Shown: piece by piece, positions 24,448 to 33,188 of the stretch
Layout: every line of letters starts with the position of its first letter
Numbering within the stretch: the first letter of the stretch is position 1
Assembly (NCBI GenBank): GCA_963972255.1
Contig: CAXATO010000012.1
Location: 109,233-173,232, forward strand
Direction: 5' to 3'
DNA: 64,000 nucleotides
Source: UBA1479 sp002706405
GTDB lineage: Bacteria > Pseudomonadota > Alphaproteobacteria > Rhodospirillales > Casp-alpha2
The notes under the pieces: generated by a model
Told to the model about the DNA's origin: nothing
Databases searched by the model: none
The model's input: only the letters and a program-made list of their open reading frames with translations
Translations under genes and position numbers: made by a program

Positions 24448-25653
24448 TCAGAGGCGGGCTTTGCGGTATAATCCATACCACAGAAGACCCGCCGCCTGCA
24501 TCGCGGCGACGATCAGGAAGGCCGCACGGTAGCCTTCGGGCGCGAAATGGCCGGGGGTCGGTTCGGGCCATTGATAGATGATTTCGCCGATCCCCCACTG
24601 CACGGCGAAGGCGCCGAAGAACACCATGACGTTAAGCCCGGTGACGACGCGCCCGGTCAATTCCTTGGGGAAGGTCTGGGACAGCACCGTATAGGGCAGG
24701 ATGCCGAAGGTCCCGAACAGGCCGAAGGCGTACCACACGGGCGTCGTGTCATTGAGCGGATCGAGGGCGATCACCGCCAGCGCGATGGTGAACATCGTCA
24801 TGCCGAAGACGGCCACGGCCATGGTGCGGATGCCGGCACGGGCCAGCCGGTCGGCGATCCATCCCATGGAGATGAAGCCCACGACCATGAAGGCGGCGAT
24901 GAACAGAAGGCCCGTCGCCATTTCCGACTGCTCCAGGCCCGCGACGTCGCGCAGCCAGGGGCCGGACCACAGGGACTGCACGCCGAGATAGCCGCTTTGC
25001 ACCAGGACCGAGGCCGGGGCCACGCGCTTGAACGCCGGGTCGGCGAACACGCGCTTGATGCCCTGGATCATCTCGGCCAGGGTTTCCGTGCTTTCCGTGC
25101 GGTCGCGCTTGGGCACGGCCAGGAACAGATAGGCCGCCGCCGCCAGGGTCACCCCGGCCAGAATGAAGAACACGCCGCGCCAGTCGGTGAACGATAGAGC
25201 CATCTCCACGGGCTTGGTCGCGGTCAAGGCTCCCATGCCGCCGAACGCCATGTGGATGCCGGTGATCAGCGACTGGCGCTCCGCCGGTACCCAATGGGAA
25301 TAGGCCTTGAATGCCGCCATCAGGCAGGCCGAGGTGCCGAAGCCGATCATCGCCCGCCCGACGACCAGGCCCGGCGTGCTGCCGGCCATGCCGAACACCA
25401 GGGCGCCGGCGGCGGCGATCACCAGAAGCGCCGCCTCGACCTTTCTCGGGCCGTAACGGTCCAACAGGATGCCGAGCGGCAGCTGGAAGGCGGCGAAGGC
25501 GAAGAAATTGGCGCTGGTCAAAAGCCCCAGGTCCGCCGCCGTCAGGCCGAGATCGGCGATCAGGTTGGGCGCGATCACGGCGTTCACCACCCGGAACAGG
25601 TAGCTCAGGAAATAGCCGAACGCGAAGGGAAGAAAGACCTGAAAGACGATCAT
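24448..25653 (-). CDS. MFS transporter
   Basis: A 401-residue major facilitator with about twelve hydrophobic helices. The loop between helices 2 and 3 is LGILLDRYGPRKVE, matching the MFS signature GxxxDRxGRR. The N-terminus (VFLPFAFGYFLSYLFRVVNA) carries an arginine in helix 1 as in many organic-anion carriers. ATG 25653 was chosen; a longer frame upstream is not supported. It is followed by a flavin reductase gene, so the cargo may be its substrate or a product of its partner. Drug efflux is also possible. Confidence 0.9.
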   Translation of the reverse strand: MIVFQVFLPFAFGYFLSYLFRVVNAVIAPNLIADLGLTAADLGLLTSANFFAFAAFQLPLGILLDRYGPRKVEAALLVIAAAGALVFGMAGSTPGLVVGRAMIGFGTSACLMAAFKAYSHWVPAERQSLITGIHMAFGGMGALTATKPVEMALSFTDWRGVFFILAGVTLAAAAYLFLAVPKRDRTESTETLAEMIQGIKRVFADPAFKRVAPASVLVQSGYLGVQSLWSGPWLRDVAGLEQSEMATGLLFIAAFMVVGFISMGWIADRLARAGIRTMAVAVFGMTMFTIALAVIALDPLNDTTPVWYAFGLFGTFGILPYTVLSQTFPKELTGRVVTGLNVMVFFGAFAVQWGIGEIIYQWPEPTPGHFAPEGYRAAFLIVAAMQAAGLLWYGLYRKARL

Positions 25654-25784
25654 GGATGGGCCTATATTATCGTTGAAAACCCACCGGAAGGCAGCCGGTG
25701 GGGGCGATGACCTTGCGCCAAACACTTCCCGAAGGCAAGCACAGGGCCGGAAAGTCCTTAGGCGTACATATAGGTAGGAAACAC

Positions 25785-27035
25785 ATGGGGCCAAGCGGTG
25801 GCTTTCCCTACGGCGATTGGGAGCGGGACATCCAGGCGATCAGCGATTGGCTGGTGGCTGAGGCGCTGGGCCGTGTCCAACTGCGCCCGCTGCTGGCCGG
25901 TTTCTGCGATGCCATGAACGCGGCCGGGCTGCCGGTTCTGCGCGCCATTTCGGCGCTCAGCACGCTGCATCCCATGTATGTGGCCCATACCTATACCTAC
26001 GTTCGCGGGCGCGGCAACGTGACCGAGGACATCCCCCACGGCGCGCACAACACCGACGCCTGGCAGAAAAGCCCGCTGAAAACCATGTTCGACAACGACC
26101 TCACCGAATGCCGTTTCGACCTGACAGATCCCAAGCAGGTCGCCCCCTATCCCCTGTTGGGGGAAGCCCTGGAACTGGGCGGTACCGATTACGTCGGCTT
26201 CCTGACGCCCTTCGTGACAGGGGTCGACGTGCCGGATTCCGTCCATGATCTTGACGGTCTGATGACGTCCTGGGTGACGGATCGGCCGGACGGGTTTTCG
26301 GCCAAGCATCTGCGGGCTCTCAGGCGCCTGGTGCCGCGCTTCGCGCTGGCCGCCAAGCTGGCCAAGCGCGAGGAAACGGCGCTCAACATCGTCACCGCCT
26401 ATATGGGCCGGGACGCCGGGTGCCGGGTGCTGAACGGCCAGATCAAGCTGGGCGACGGCCAGGTCATTCCCTCCGTCATCTGGTATTCGGACATGCGCAA
26501 TTCGACCGAACTGTGCGAAAGCCTGAGTCATGGCGAGTACCTTGCCGTGCTCAACCAGTATTTCGCCTGCACCGCCGGTGCCGTGATGGACGGCGGCGGC
26601 GAGGTTCTGCGCTTTGTCGGCGATGCGGTGCTGGCGATCTTTCCGATCGGCGAGGACGGCGCCTACAGCCCCGAGGAAGCCTGCGCCAAGGCCTTGGCGG
26701 CGGCCGGCCGGGCCGAGGAAATGCTGGAAAAGATCAATGCGGAGCGCCGCGCCGAGGGCCATCCGGAACTGGATTTCGGGCTCGGCCTGCATGTGGGTGA
26801 AGTCATGTACGGCAACATCGGCGTGCCCGCGCGGGTCGAGTTTTCGGTGACCGGTCCGGCGGCCAACGAGGTCGCGCGGCTTGAAAACCTGACCAAGGAA
26901 ACAGGCAACCGGGTCGTCGTGTCGGCGCGGTTTGCCCAACACCTGGATGTCGACTGGCGGCCCCTGGGTGCGCATCGCCTGCGCGGCGTTTCCGGCGAAC
27001 AGGAAGTGTTTGCGCCGCCCATGGCGCGCTGTTAA
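25785..27035 (+). CDS. Class III adenylate/guanylate cyclase
   Basis: The 416-residue protein has an N-terminal region (about 1-220) of a type common in alphaproteobacterial cyclases (DWLVAEAL ... AISALSTLHP). The class III cyclase domain spans about 225-410. Metal-binding aspartates are D236 (YSDMRNST) and D280 (FVGDAVLAIF). Transition-state residues N361 and R365 lie in AANEVARLE. The position that usually carries the purine-selecting lysine is R276 (EVLRFVGD), so ATP versus GTP preference is uncertain. ATG 25785 is preferred for its upstream GGTAGGAAA. Product cAMP or cGMP could act on the nearby CNB channel. Confidence 0.9.
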   Translation: MGPSGGFPYGDWERDIQAISDWLVAEALGRVQLRPLLAGFCDAMNAAGLPVLRAISALSTLHPMYVAHTYTYVRGRGNVTEDIPHGAHNTDAWQKSPLKTMFDNDLTECRFDLTDPKQVAPYPLLGEALELGGTDYVGFLTPFVTGVDVPDSVHDLDGLMTSWVTDRPDGFSAKHLRALRRLVPRFALAAKLAKREETALNIVTAYMGRDAGCRVLNGQIKLGDGQVIPSVIWYSDMRNSTELCESLSHGEYLAVLNQYFACTAGAVMDGGGEVLRFVGDAVLAIFPIGEDGAYSPEEACAKALAAAGRAEEMLEKINAERRAEGHPELDFGLGLHVGEVMYGNIGVPARVEFSVTGPAANEVARLENLTKETGNRVVVSARFAQHLDVDWRPLGAHRLRGVSGEQEVFAPPMARC

Positions 27036-27113
27036 AGCAATTCCGGGAGCAAGAAACTGGGTATCAACAAAAACGGCAACGGGACGGGATACTGGCATGG
27101 GGCCAAGCGCTTC

Positions 27114-27662
27114 ATGCGCTACAAGCTCGTCGTGCCGATGAAGCGCAGCCCCCATCCGCCGGAATATACCGCGCGCGGCGTGTTCTGGGGGGTGTTCTGG
27201 GGTCTGACGCCGCTGGTCGGCATTCAGATGCCCATCGTCACCGCCCATTGGCTGCTGTTCCGCCTGCACCCCAAGACCAGCTTCCACCTGATCCAGGGCT
27301 TGGCCTGGGTGTGGATTTCCAACGTCTTCACCATGGTGCCCATGTATTACGGCTTCTATGTCACCGGACAGGTGATGCTGGGCCGCTTCCGACATGTGTC
27401 GGGCTACGATTCCTTCTCCAAGCTGTTCAATTTCGCCGCCTGGCAGGAAGACACCTTCTGGGAGACGATCACCCATTATTTCGAATACGTCTGGGAACAG
27501 TTCGGCTTGCCGCTGGCCGTCGGCTGGATTCCCTGGGCCGTTGCCGGCGGCTGGGTCGGCTATCGGCTGTCGCTGAAAATCATCCGCGATCGCCGCCAGC
27601 GCATCCTGGCCAAGCGCCTGCGCGATTCCTTGGCGGCGGACGACACCGCCCCTGGCGCCTAG
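27114..27662 (+). CDS. DUF2062 membrane protein
   Basis: A 182-residue DUF2062 protein with the hallmark ARGVFWGVFWGLTPLVGIQMP near the N-terminus (written here as GVFWGLTPLVGIQMP). Two or three hydrophobic segments follow and a basic tail ends it (IIRDRRQRILAKRL). The family is of unknown function; members are often near polysaccharide or membrane-quality genes. The ATG start at 27114 is short for the family. In-frame sequence from CTG 27057 (GINKNGNGTGYWHGAKRFM) looks coding and has GGGAG seven bases upstream. The true start may be that CTG. Its stop overlaps the convergent channel gene by four bases. Confidence 0.85.
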   Translation: MRYKLVVPMKRSPHPPEYTARGVFWGVFWGLTPLVGIQMPIVTAHWLLFRLHPKTSFHLIQGLAWVWISNVFTMVPMYYGFYVTGQVMLGRFRHVSGYDSFSKLFNFAAWQEDTFWETITHYFEYVWEQFGLPLAVGWIPWAVAGGWVGYRLSLKIIRDRRQRILAKRLRDSLAADDTAPGA

Positions 27663-28873
27663 GCGCGGGGGTCCTTCGCGACCTCGGTTTCCTGTTCCGC
27701 TCGGCGGTCTCTGACCGCCGTTTCGATCTTGTGGCGGAAATCGATATCGTCCTCGGACAATCTGTCGAAATCATCCTTGGCCAGGCGCAGCAGCCGGCAG
27801 TCGGTTACGCAATGCACGCGAACCAAGCGCGGCGCGTCCCGGTAAAGCGCCATTTCGCCGAAGAACTCGCCGGCGCTCAGTTCGATGGCGCGGCCCGGCA
27901 GATGCACGCGCACGGTGCCGCTCAGGATGAAGTACATGGCATCCGCCGGGTCCCCCTTGGTGAACACGGTGCTGCCCGCCGGCAGGCGCCGGGACTGCAG
28001 CCGGCGGACGATCTGTTCGATCTGTACCGGGCCCAGGTGGGAAAACGCCGGCACGCCCGACACCATGCCGAAGGAGATGACGAAGTCGCGCTGATGGATG
28101 TCCCGGGAAAAGGCCGAGGCGATGATGCCGATGGGGATGGCGAACATGCCGAGCCCGAAGACCATCATGGCGCCGCCGACGATCTTGCCGAGCACCGTGA
28201 CCGGCACGATATCGCCGTAGCCGACGGTGGTCAGGGTCGCGAGTCCCCACCACATGGCATGGGGGATCGAGGCGAAGGCGTCCGGCTGAACCGGGTGTTC
28301 CAGGTGAAAGACGATGGTCGAGCACACGACCAGAAGCCCCAGCATGACGATCAGCGCCCCCCCCAGGGCGCGCCATTCCTCGGCCAGGACGCGCATCAGG
28401 GTGTTCAGGCCCGGCGAATAACGCGCCAGCTTCAGCATGCGGAGCAGCCGGAAAACCCTGAGCACCCGCAGATCCGCCGCGGGGATGAACAGCGACAGGT
28501 AGAAGGGCGCGATCGCCAGCAGATCGATCAGCAGATAGGGCCCCATGGCGAACCGCAGGCGGCCGAGAAAGGCGCCGTGGCGGGCGACCGGCGGATGTTC
28601 GACGGCGACCCACAGACGGGCCAGGTATTCGACCGTGAACACGGCGACGGAAACGCGGTCGAAGACAAGAAACAATTGGCCGTGCGCGACATCCAAATCG
28701 GGCACGGTCTCCAGGGTCACGGCCAGTACGTTGGCGACGATCAGGACCACCATGGCCGTGTCGAATATCCGCGATCCGGTGTTGTCCGGACGGCTGGCTT
28801 CGATCAGGTAATAAATCCGGCGCCGCAGGGTCACGTCTGCCTGCCTTGTTCCGTTGCGGGTATTTGCGTGCAC
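27659..28873 (-). CDS. Voltage-sensor potassium channel with cyclic-nucleotide-binding domain
   Basis: A 404-residue six-helix channel with a C-terminal CNB domain, of the MlotiK1 type. Helix S4 holds a complete ladder, R136, R139, R142, R145, K148 and R151 (LRVLRVFRLLRMLKLAR). The pore has the K+ filter TTVGYGD at 215-221. The CNB domain (about 275-390) has the phosphate-binding cassette GEFFGEMALYRDAPR with E340 and R349. The Ser/Thr after that arginine is Leu here. ATG 28873 is normal. The 3' end overlaps DUF2062 by four bases, and a nucleotide cyclase lies 624 bp away. Confidence 0.92.
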   Translation of the reverse strand: MHANTRNGTRQADVTLRRRIYYLIEASRPDNTGSRIFDTAMVVLIVANVLAVTLETVPDLDVAHGQLFLVFDRVSVAVFTVEYLARLWVAVEHPPVARHGAFLGRLRFAMGPYLLIDLLAIAPFYLSLFIPAADLRVLRVFRLLRMLKLARYSPGLNTLMRVLAEEWRALGGALIVMLGLLVVCSTIVFHLEHPVQPDAFASIPHAMWWGLATLTTVGYGDIVPVTVLGKIVGGAMMVFGLGMFAIPIGIIASAFSRDIHQRDFVISFGMVSGVPAFSHLGPVQIEQIVRRLQSRRLPAGSTVFTKGDPADAMYFILSGTVRVHLPGRAIELSAGEFFGEMALYRDAPRLVRVHCVTDCRLLRLAKDDFDRLSEDDIDFRHKIETAVRDRRAEQETEVAKDPRA

Positions 28874-28916
28874 CAGCTTATCCGCCGGCGCCCGGCCATG
28901 GATTGACCAGCGTCAA

Positions 28917-29651
28917 TCAAAGATAACCCATGTCACGAAACGACGTATGGCCCGATTTGGCGATGATCAAATGGTCGTGCAGGATGATGCCCATGCTTTT
29001 CGCGGCCTCGGCGACCTGGCGGGTCATGTCGATGTCGGCCTGGGACGGCGTCGGGTCGCCGGAGGGATGGTTGTGAACCATGATCAGGGCGGCCGCCTGC
29101 AGTTCCAGGGCGCGCTTCACGACCTCGCGCGGATACAGCGGCGTGTGGTCGATGGTGCCGCGCCATTGCACCTCGTCCTTGATCAGCACGTTCTTGCGGT
29201 TGAGGAACAGCACGCGGAAATGTTCGCGGCCTTCGCGGCTCATGGCCGTGCGGCAGTATTTCAGCAGCTTGTCCCAATTGCTCAGCACGGGGGCCGCCGC
29301 CATTTCGTCGCGGGCCAGGCGTTCGGCCGCCGCCGCCACGGTCTTGAGCGCGATGACGACGGCGTCGCCGGCACCCGGCACCTGGCGGACCAGCGCGGCC
29401 TCCGCCGTCACCACCTCGGCGAAGGAGCCGAAACGGTCCAGCAGGTCCTTGGCCAGCGGCTTGACGTCGCGCCGGGGCAGGGCCTGAAACAGCAGCAGTT
29501 CCAGAAGTTCGTAATCGGCCAGTTGGTCGCCCCCGGTCTTCAGGAAGCGGTCCTTCAGGCGTTGGCGATGGCCGTGAAAATGGGGAGTCTTGGCCGCACT
29601 TGCGGCAGCATCGGGGGGCGTTTCAGGCTTGTCGTCCTCGCCCGTCGCCAC
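28917..29651 (-). CDS. radC: RadC family (JAB-domain) protein
   Basis: A 244-residue RadC/UPF0758 protein. The N-terminal helix-hairpin-helix-like part (FLKTGGDQLADYELLELLL) precedes a JAB/MPN domain. The JAMM metal site is visible as HNHPSGDPTPSQAD. Despite the old name, a direct DNA-repair role is disputed; the family is a putative metal-dependent protease or hydrolase. The start is GTG 29651 with GGAGC upstream. It follows map by 14 bp on the same strand, in the order sfsA-map-radC common in alphaproteobacteria. Confidence 0.95.
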   Translation of the reverse strand: MATGEDDKPETPPDAAASAAKTPHFHGHRQRLKDRFLKTGGDQLADYELLELLLFQALPRRDVKPLAKDLLDRFGSFAEVVTAEAALVRQVPGAGDAVVIALKTVAAAAERLARDEMAAAPVLSNWDKLLKYCRTAMSREGREHFRVLFLNRKNVLIKDEVQWRGTIDHTPLYPREVVKRALELQAAALIMVHNHPSGDPTPSQADIDMTRQVAEAAKSMGIILHDHLIIAKSGHTSFRDMGYL

Positions 29652-29665
29652 CGGCCCGCTCCGGA

Positions 29666-30487
29666 TCAGACCTTGTAAGGCGGCCGGTCCAGGCCCTTGG
29701 GCGACAGGGTAAAGACCTCATACCCGTCCTTGGTCACGCCGATGGAATGTTCGAACTGGGCCGAAAGCGAGCGGTCCTTGGTCACGGCGGTCCAGCCGTC
29801 GGCCAGGATCTTCACGTCGAACTTACCGGCGTTGATCATCGGCTCGATGGTGAAGAACATTCCTTCGTGCAGGACGTCGCCGTCGCCGGCGCGCCCGAAA
29901 TGCATGATGTTGGGCGCATCGTGGAACACCTTGCCCAGGCCGTGGCCGCAGAAATCGCGCACCACGGAATAGCGCCGCGCTTCGGCATGGCTTTGGATCG
30001 CCTGCCCGATGTCGCCCAGGCGTGCGCCCGGACGCACCATCTTGATGCCTTCCCACATCGCCTCGAAGGTGGCGTCGACCAGGTTTGCGGCCTTCACCTT
30101 GGGCTTGCCGACATGGAACATGCGCGAGGTGTCGCCGTGCCAGCCGTCGACGATGACGGTGACGTCGATGTTGATGCAGTCCCCGTCTTCCAGAACCTTC
30201 GGCCCGGGAATGCCGTGGCAGACCACATGGTTGACCGACGTGCAGATGGATTTCGGGAAGCCGCGGTAATTCAGCGGGGCGGCAATGGCGCCGTGATCGG
30301 TGATGTACTGATGGCAGAGTTCGTCCAGGCGTTCCGTCGTCACGCCGGGCTGAACGTGCGGCACGATCATGTCGAGCGTTTCCGCCGCCAGCCGTCCGGC
30401 CGCGCGCATGCCCGCGAAGCCTTCGGGCCCGTGGATCTTGATCTGGCGACCGTCGCGGGCCGGCACGGTTTTGACGAATTCTTTCAT
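29666..30487 (-). CDS. map: Type I methionine aminopeptidase
   Basis: MAP removes the initiator methionine from nascent proteins using a two-metal site. The 273-residue enzyme has the signature segments KSICTSVNHVVCHGIPG, INIDVTVIVDGWHGDTS and CGHGLGKVFHD, with the five conserved metal ligands in place. Length is normal for the type I class. It sits in a sfsA-map-radC order on the minus strand. RBS and start at ATG 30487 are unremarkable. Confidence 0.96.
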   Translation of the reverse strand: MKEFVKTVPARDGRQIKIHGPEGFAGMRAAGRLAAETLDMIVPHVQPGVTTERLDELCHQYITDHGAIAAPLNYRGFPKSICTSVNHVVCHGIPGPKVLEDGDCINIDVTVIVDGWHGDTSRMFHVGKPKVKAANLVDATFEAMWEGIKMVRPGARLGDIGQAIQSHAEARRYSVVRDFCGHGLGKVFHDAPNIMHFGRAGDGDVLHEGMFFTIEPMINAGKFDVKILADGWTAVTKDRSLSAQFEHSIGVTKDGYEVFTLSPKGLDRPPYKV

Positions 30488-30591
30488 GGTGTCTCAAATA
30501 GGTCGTGAATATGGATTGGCAACCCCAACGGGCGGTCCGCGACCGTTTTATCAGACCTTTTCCCCGGGCGCGACCAGTTCCGCGTGTGCCG

Positions 30592-31299
30592 TTACGGCGC
30601 GATCGGCACGGGGCTGCTCAGTGAAATGTCCTTGGGCGTCACCTTGCAGCGGTAACACAGGACCTCGACCCCTTTCATGCGCGCCTCTTCCAGACCGTCC
30701 GCATAGGCCGGGTCGATGTCGCCGGCGACTTCGAAGCGGTTGCCGTCCTCGCGCTGAACCAGATAGAGCATCACCGCGCGGTGACCCTGGGCGACCATGT
30801 CGGCCAGTTCGACCAGATGCTTGGCGCCGCGCGAGGTCACGCCATCGGGAAATTCCAGCGGCCCGTCGGCCAGGTCGCGGCGCATGGTGACGTTCTTGAT
30901 CTCGACATAGCAAAGGCCCTTTTTGGGGTCTTCCAGCAGGATGTCGATGCGCGAATTCTGGCCGTATTTGACCTCGCGCCGCAGGGTTTCGTAGCCGGTC
31001 AGCTCGGCGACCTTTCCGGCCTCGATGGCTTCGGCGACGATGGCGTTGGGCAGGGCCGTGTTGATGCCGACCAGGGTCTTGCCGATGCGGATCAGCTCCC
31101 AGGTCCATTTCAGCTTGCGATCCGGGTTGGCGGCCGGGCTGATCCAGACTTCCGCCGCCGGCTCGTTGACCGACAGCATCGATCCCGAATTGGCGCAATG
31201 GGCGGTGACGACGGTGCCGTCTTCCAAGGTCACGTCGGCCATGAAGCGCTTGTAGCGCTTGACCAGGGTGCCTTTGACGAGAGGAGCGTGAAACTTCAT
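30592..31299 (-). CDS. sfsA: DNA/RNA nuclease SfsA family protein
   Basis: The 235-residue protein shows the SfsA features: KGTLVKRYKRFMADV, AHCANSGSM and the nuclease-like core SRIDILLEDPKKGLCYVEIKN, cited here as SRIDILLE and CYVEIKN. The D-E-K arrangement resembles restriction-type nucleases. E. coli SfsA was first described as a sugar fermentation stimulator; its true role is not settled. ATG 31299 (MKFHAPL) was chosen over an ATG 36 bases earlier. It is the first gene of the sfsA-map-radC row, with a 104-bp gap before map. Confidence 0.93.
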   Translation of the reverse strand: MKFHAPLVKGTLVKRYKRFMADVTLEDGTVVTAHCANSGSMLSVNEPAAEVWISPAANPDRKLKWTWELIRIGKTLVGINTALPNAIVAEAIEAGKVAELTGYETLRREVKYGQNSRIDILLEDPKKGLCYVEIKNVTMRRDLADGPLEFPDGVTSRGAKHLVELADMVAQGHRAVMLYLVQREDGNRFEVAGDIDPAYADGLEEARMKGVEVLCYRCKVTPKDISLSSPVPIAP

Positions 31300-31356
31300 G
31301 GCCGGAAAGCTACTCCCCGCCCCGGAACATTTCAACGCCGAGGTCTCGGCGGCACG

Positions 31357-32301
31357 TCAATCCTTGGGCTGGGCCTTCTCGCCCAGGCTGAATTCCTGGG
31401 TGCCCAGGGCTTCGGCCAGCCGTGTCTTGGCGCTGCCGGGGGGCAGAGGCTGCTGTTGCGTCGGCGCCGGGGCCCAGGCCGTCAGGGTCAAAATCCGGAA
31501 GGTCGCGGGGAAGCGGCCGTCGGCGTCGCGGTGGCGGTCTTCATACATCGCCAGGGCGCGGCTCAGCACGTCGCGCCGGCCCAGGCCCGCCTTGGCCTCG
31601 GCGACCGCATTGCTTTCGCCCATGGCGCGCAGGTCGTAGAGCAGCCGCATGGGGGTTTCGTAACTGACGGTGACCTGGTCGGCATCGACCACGGGCAGGG
31701 AAAAGCCCGCGCGCTGCAACAATCCGCCCAGATCCCGCACGTCGGCGAAGGGCGACACGCGGGGGCTCAGGCCGCCGCAGATTTCGATTTCGGCTTCGGC
31801 CAGGCAATCGCGCAGTTCGGCCAGGGTGCCGCCGCCCAGCATGGAGGCCAGGAACAGTCCATCCGGCTTCAGCGCCTTCCGGATCTGCAGCAGCGCCCCC
31901 GGCAGGTCGTTGACCCAATGCAGGGACAGGTTGGACAGCACGGCGTCGAAGGTGCCCTCGGCGAAGGGCAGGAACTCTTCATCGGCGGCCAGGGTCGGCA
32001 GGCCGGGCATTTCGCCGTCGCGGGCACGGCGCGCCATGGCGGGGGACAGGTCGGCCTGGATCAGGGTCTCGATCCCGCCGCGCCCCATGGTTTGGGGGCC
32101 GAACACCTGGCGGCCCATCTCGCCGCCGTGGCAGCCGAGGTCGAGCGCCAAGGGGAAGCGGTGGGTGATGTCGTCCAGGCGGTCGGCCAGGCGGTCGGCT
32201 GTTTCCTCGAACAGGAAGCCGTGGGCGTCGAGCTGGGCCGCCGCGCGGTCGCGGTGGTGGCGCACCTTGGCGCGATTGAACACATGGATCGTTTCGGTCA
32301 T
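31357..32301 (-). CDS. SAM-dependent methyltransferase, NDUFAF5-like
   Basis: A 314-residue class I methyltransferase. The SAM-binding motif is LALDLGCHGGEMG, followed by the acidic residue in ADLSPAM and the SNLSLHWVNDLPGAL block. The last is characteristic of BioC and of the mitochondrial complex I assembly factor NDUFAF5, to which alphaproteobacterial homologues are closest. NDUFAF5 hydroxylates an arginine of complex I rather than methylating. A C-terminal tail of about 60 residues is less conserved. The ATG at 32301 is nine bases from the divergent comF start, and no clear RBS is visible. Confidence 0.85.
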   Translation of the reverse strand: MTETIHVFNRAKVRHHRDRAAAQLDAHGFLFEETADRLADRLDDITHRFPLALDLGCHGGEMGRQVFGPQTMGRGGIETLIQADLSPAMARRARDGEMPGLPTLAADEEFLPFAEGTFDAVLSNLSLHWVNDLPGALLQIRKALKPDGLFLASMLGGGTLAELRDCLAEAEIEICGGLSPRVSPFADVRDLGGLLQRAGFSLPVVDADQVTVSYETPMRLLYDLRAMGESNAVAEAKAGLGRRDVLSRALAMYEDRHRDADGRFPATFRILTLTAWAPAPTQQQPLPPGSAKTRLAEALGTQEFSLGEKAQPKD

Positions 32302-32310
32302 CGTATTTGT

Positions 32311-33135
32311 ATGACACATCGATCGCCCGGCATAAACGGCGCCTTTGATGGTGCCGGACCGGACGGCGGCGGCGCGCTCGCCGCCGGGTTGAAGACGGCC
32401 GGCCGGCGGCTGCTCGACGTCATCCTGCCGCCCCATTGCCTCGCCTGCGGCGGGGCGGTGGATGAGCCCGGCAGCCTGTGCCCGCCCTGCTGGGACGCCG
32501 TGACCTTCCTGGGGGCGCCGGCCTGTGCGTGCTGCGGCACACCCTTTGAATTCGACGCCGGGCCGGGGGTGCTCTGCGCCGCCTGCATCCGGCGGCCGCC
32601 GGTCTATGAGCGGGCCCGGGCGGTCCTGGCCTATGACGATGCCAGCCGGGGCATGATCCTGGGCTTCAAGCATGCGGACCGGACCGAGGCCGCCCCCGCC
32701 TTCGGGCGCTGGCTGGCCCGCGCCGGGGCGGACGTGATCGCCGAGGCAGATCTCATCGCCCCCGTGCCGCTGCATTGGACGCGGTTCTGGCGGCGGCGTT
32801 ACAACCAGTCGGCCCTGCTGGCCCAGGCCTTGGCCCGTACGGTGCTGACCGGTGGCCGGCATCTGCCGGTGATCCCGGATCTGCTGGTCCGCCGCCGCCG
32901 CACCCCGTCCCAGGGCGGCTTGGGGGCGTCGGCGCGGGCGCGCAACGTGCGCGGCGCGTTTCGTCTCAAGCCAAAGTTTCAGGCGAGACTGCGCGGTGCC
33001 CGCGTGCTGCTGGTCGACGACGTATTCACCACGGGGGCGACGGTCGAAGCCTGCGCCCGGGTCCTGCTGCGCGCGGGTGCGGGGGCGGTCGACGTGCTGA
33101 CCCTGGCCCGGGTCGCGCGGCCGCGCGCGGAATAG
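32311..33135 (+). CDS. ComF family phosphoribosyltransferase-like protein
   Basis: A 274-residue ComF protein. The N-terminal zinc-finger-like part has CLACGG, CPPCWD, CACCG and CAAC pairs (about residues 45-95). A phosphoribosyltransferase fold follows, with the PRPP-binding loop VLLVDDVFTTGAT near residue 230. ComF is needed for DNA uptake in competent bacteria, but its enzymatic role is unclear; the family also occurs in non-competent ones. ATG 32311 starts nine bases from the divergent methyltransferase. It precedes grxC and a nitrilase-family gene, the usual alphaproteobacterial comF-grxC-Nit order. Confidence 0.93.
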   Translation: MTHRSPGINGAFDGAGPDGGGALAAGLKTAGRRLLDVILPPHCLACGGAVDEPGSLCPPCWDAVTFLGAPACACCGTPFEFDAGPGVLCAACIRRPPVYERARAVLAYDDASRGMILGFKHADRTEAAPAFGRWLARAGADVIAEADLIAPVPLHWTRFWRRRYNQSALLAQALARTVLTGGRHLPVIPDLLVRRRRTPSQGGLGASARARNVRGAFRLKPKFQARLRGARVLLVDDVFTTGATVEACARVLLRAGAGAVDVLTLARVARPRAE

Positions 33136-33188
33136 TGAGACGCGGCACCTTTCCACCGACCGGCCCCGCCCTATATAAGGGAGGCGGA

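Noticed and set aside
30781..32310. In-frame extension upstream of comF
   Set aside because: It is antisense to sfsA and the methyltransferase and has no family similarity.
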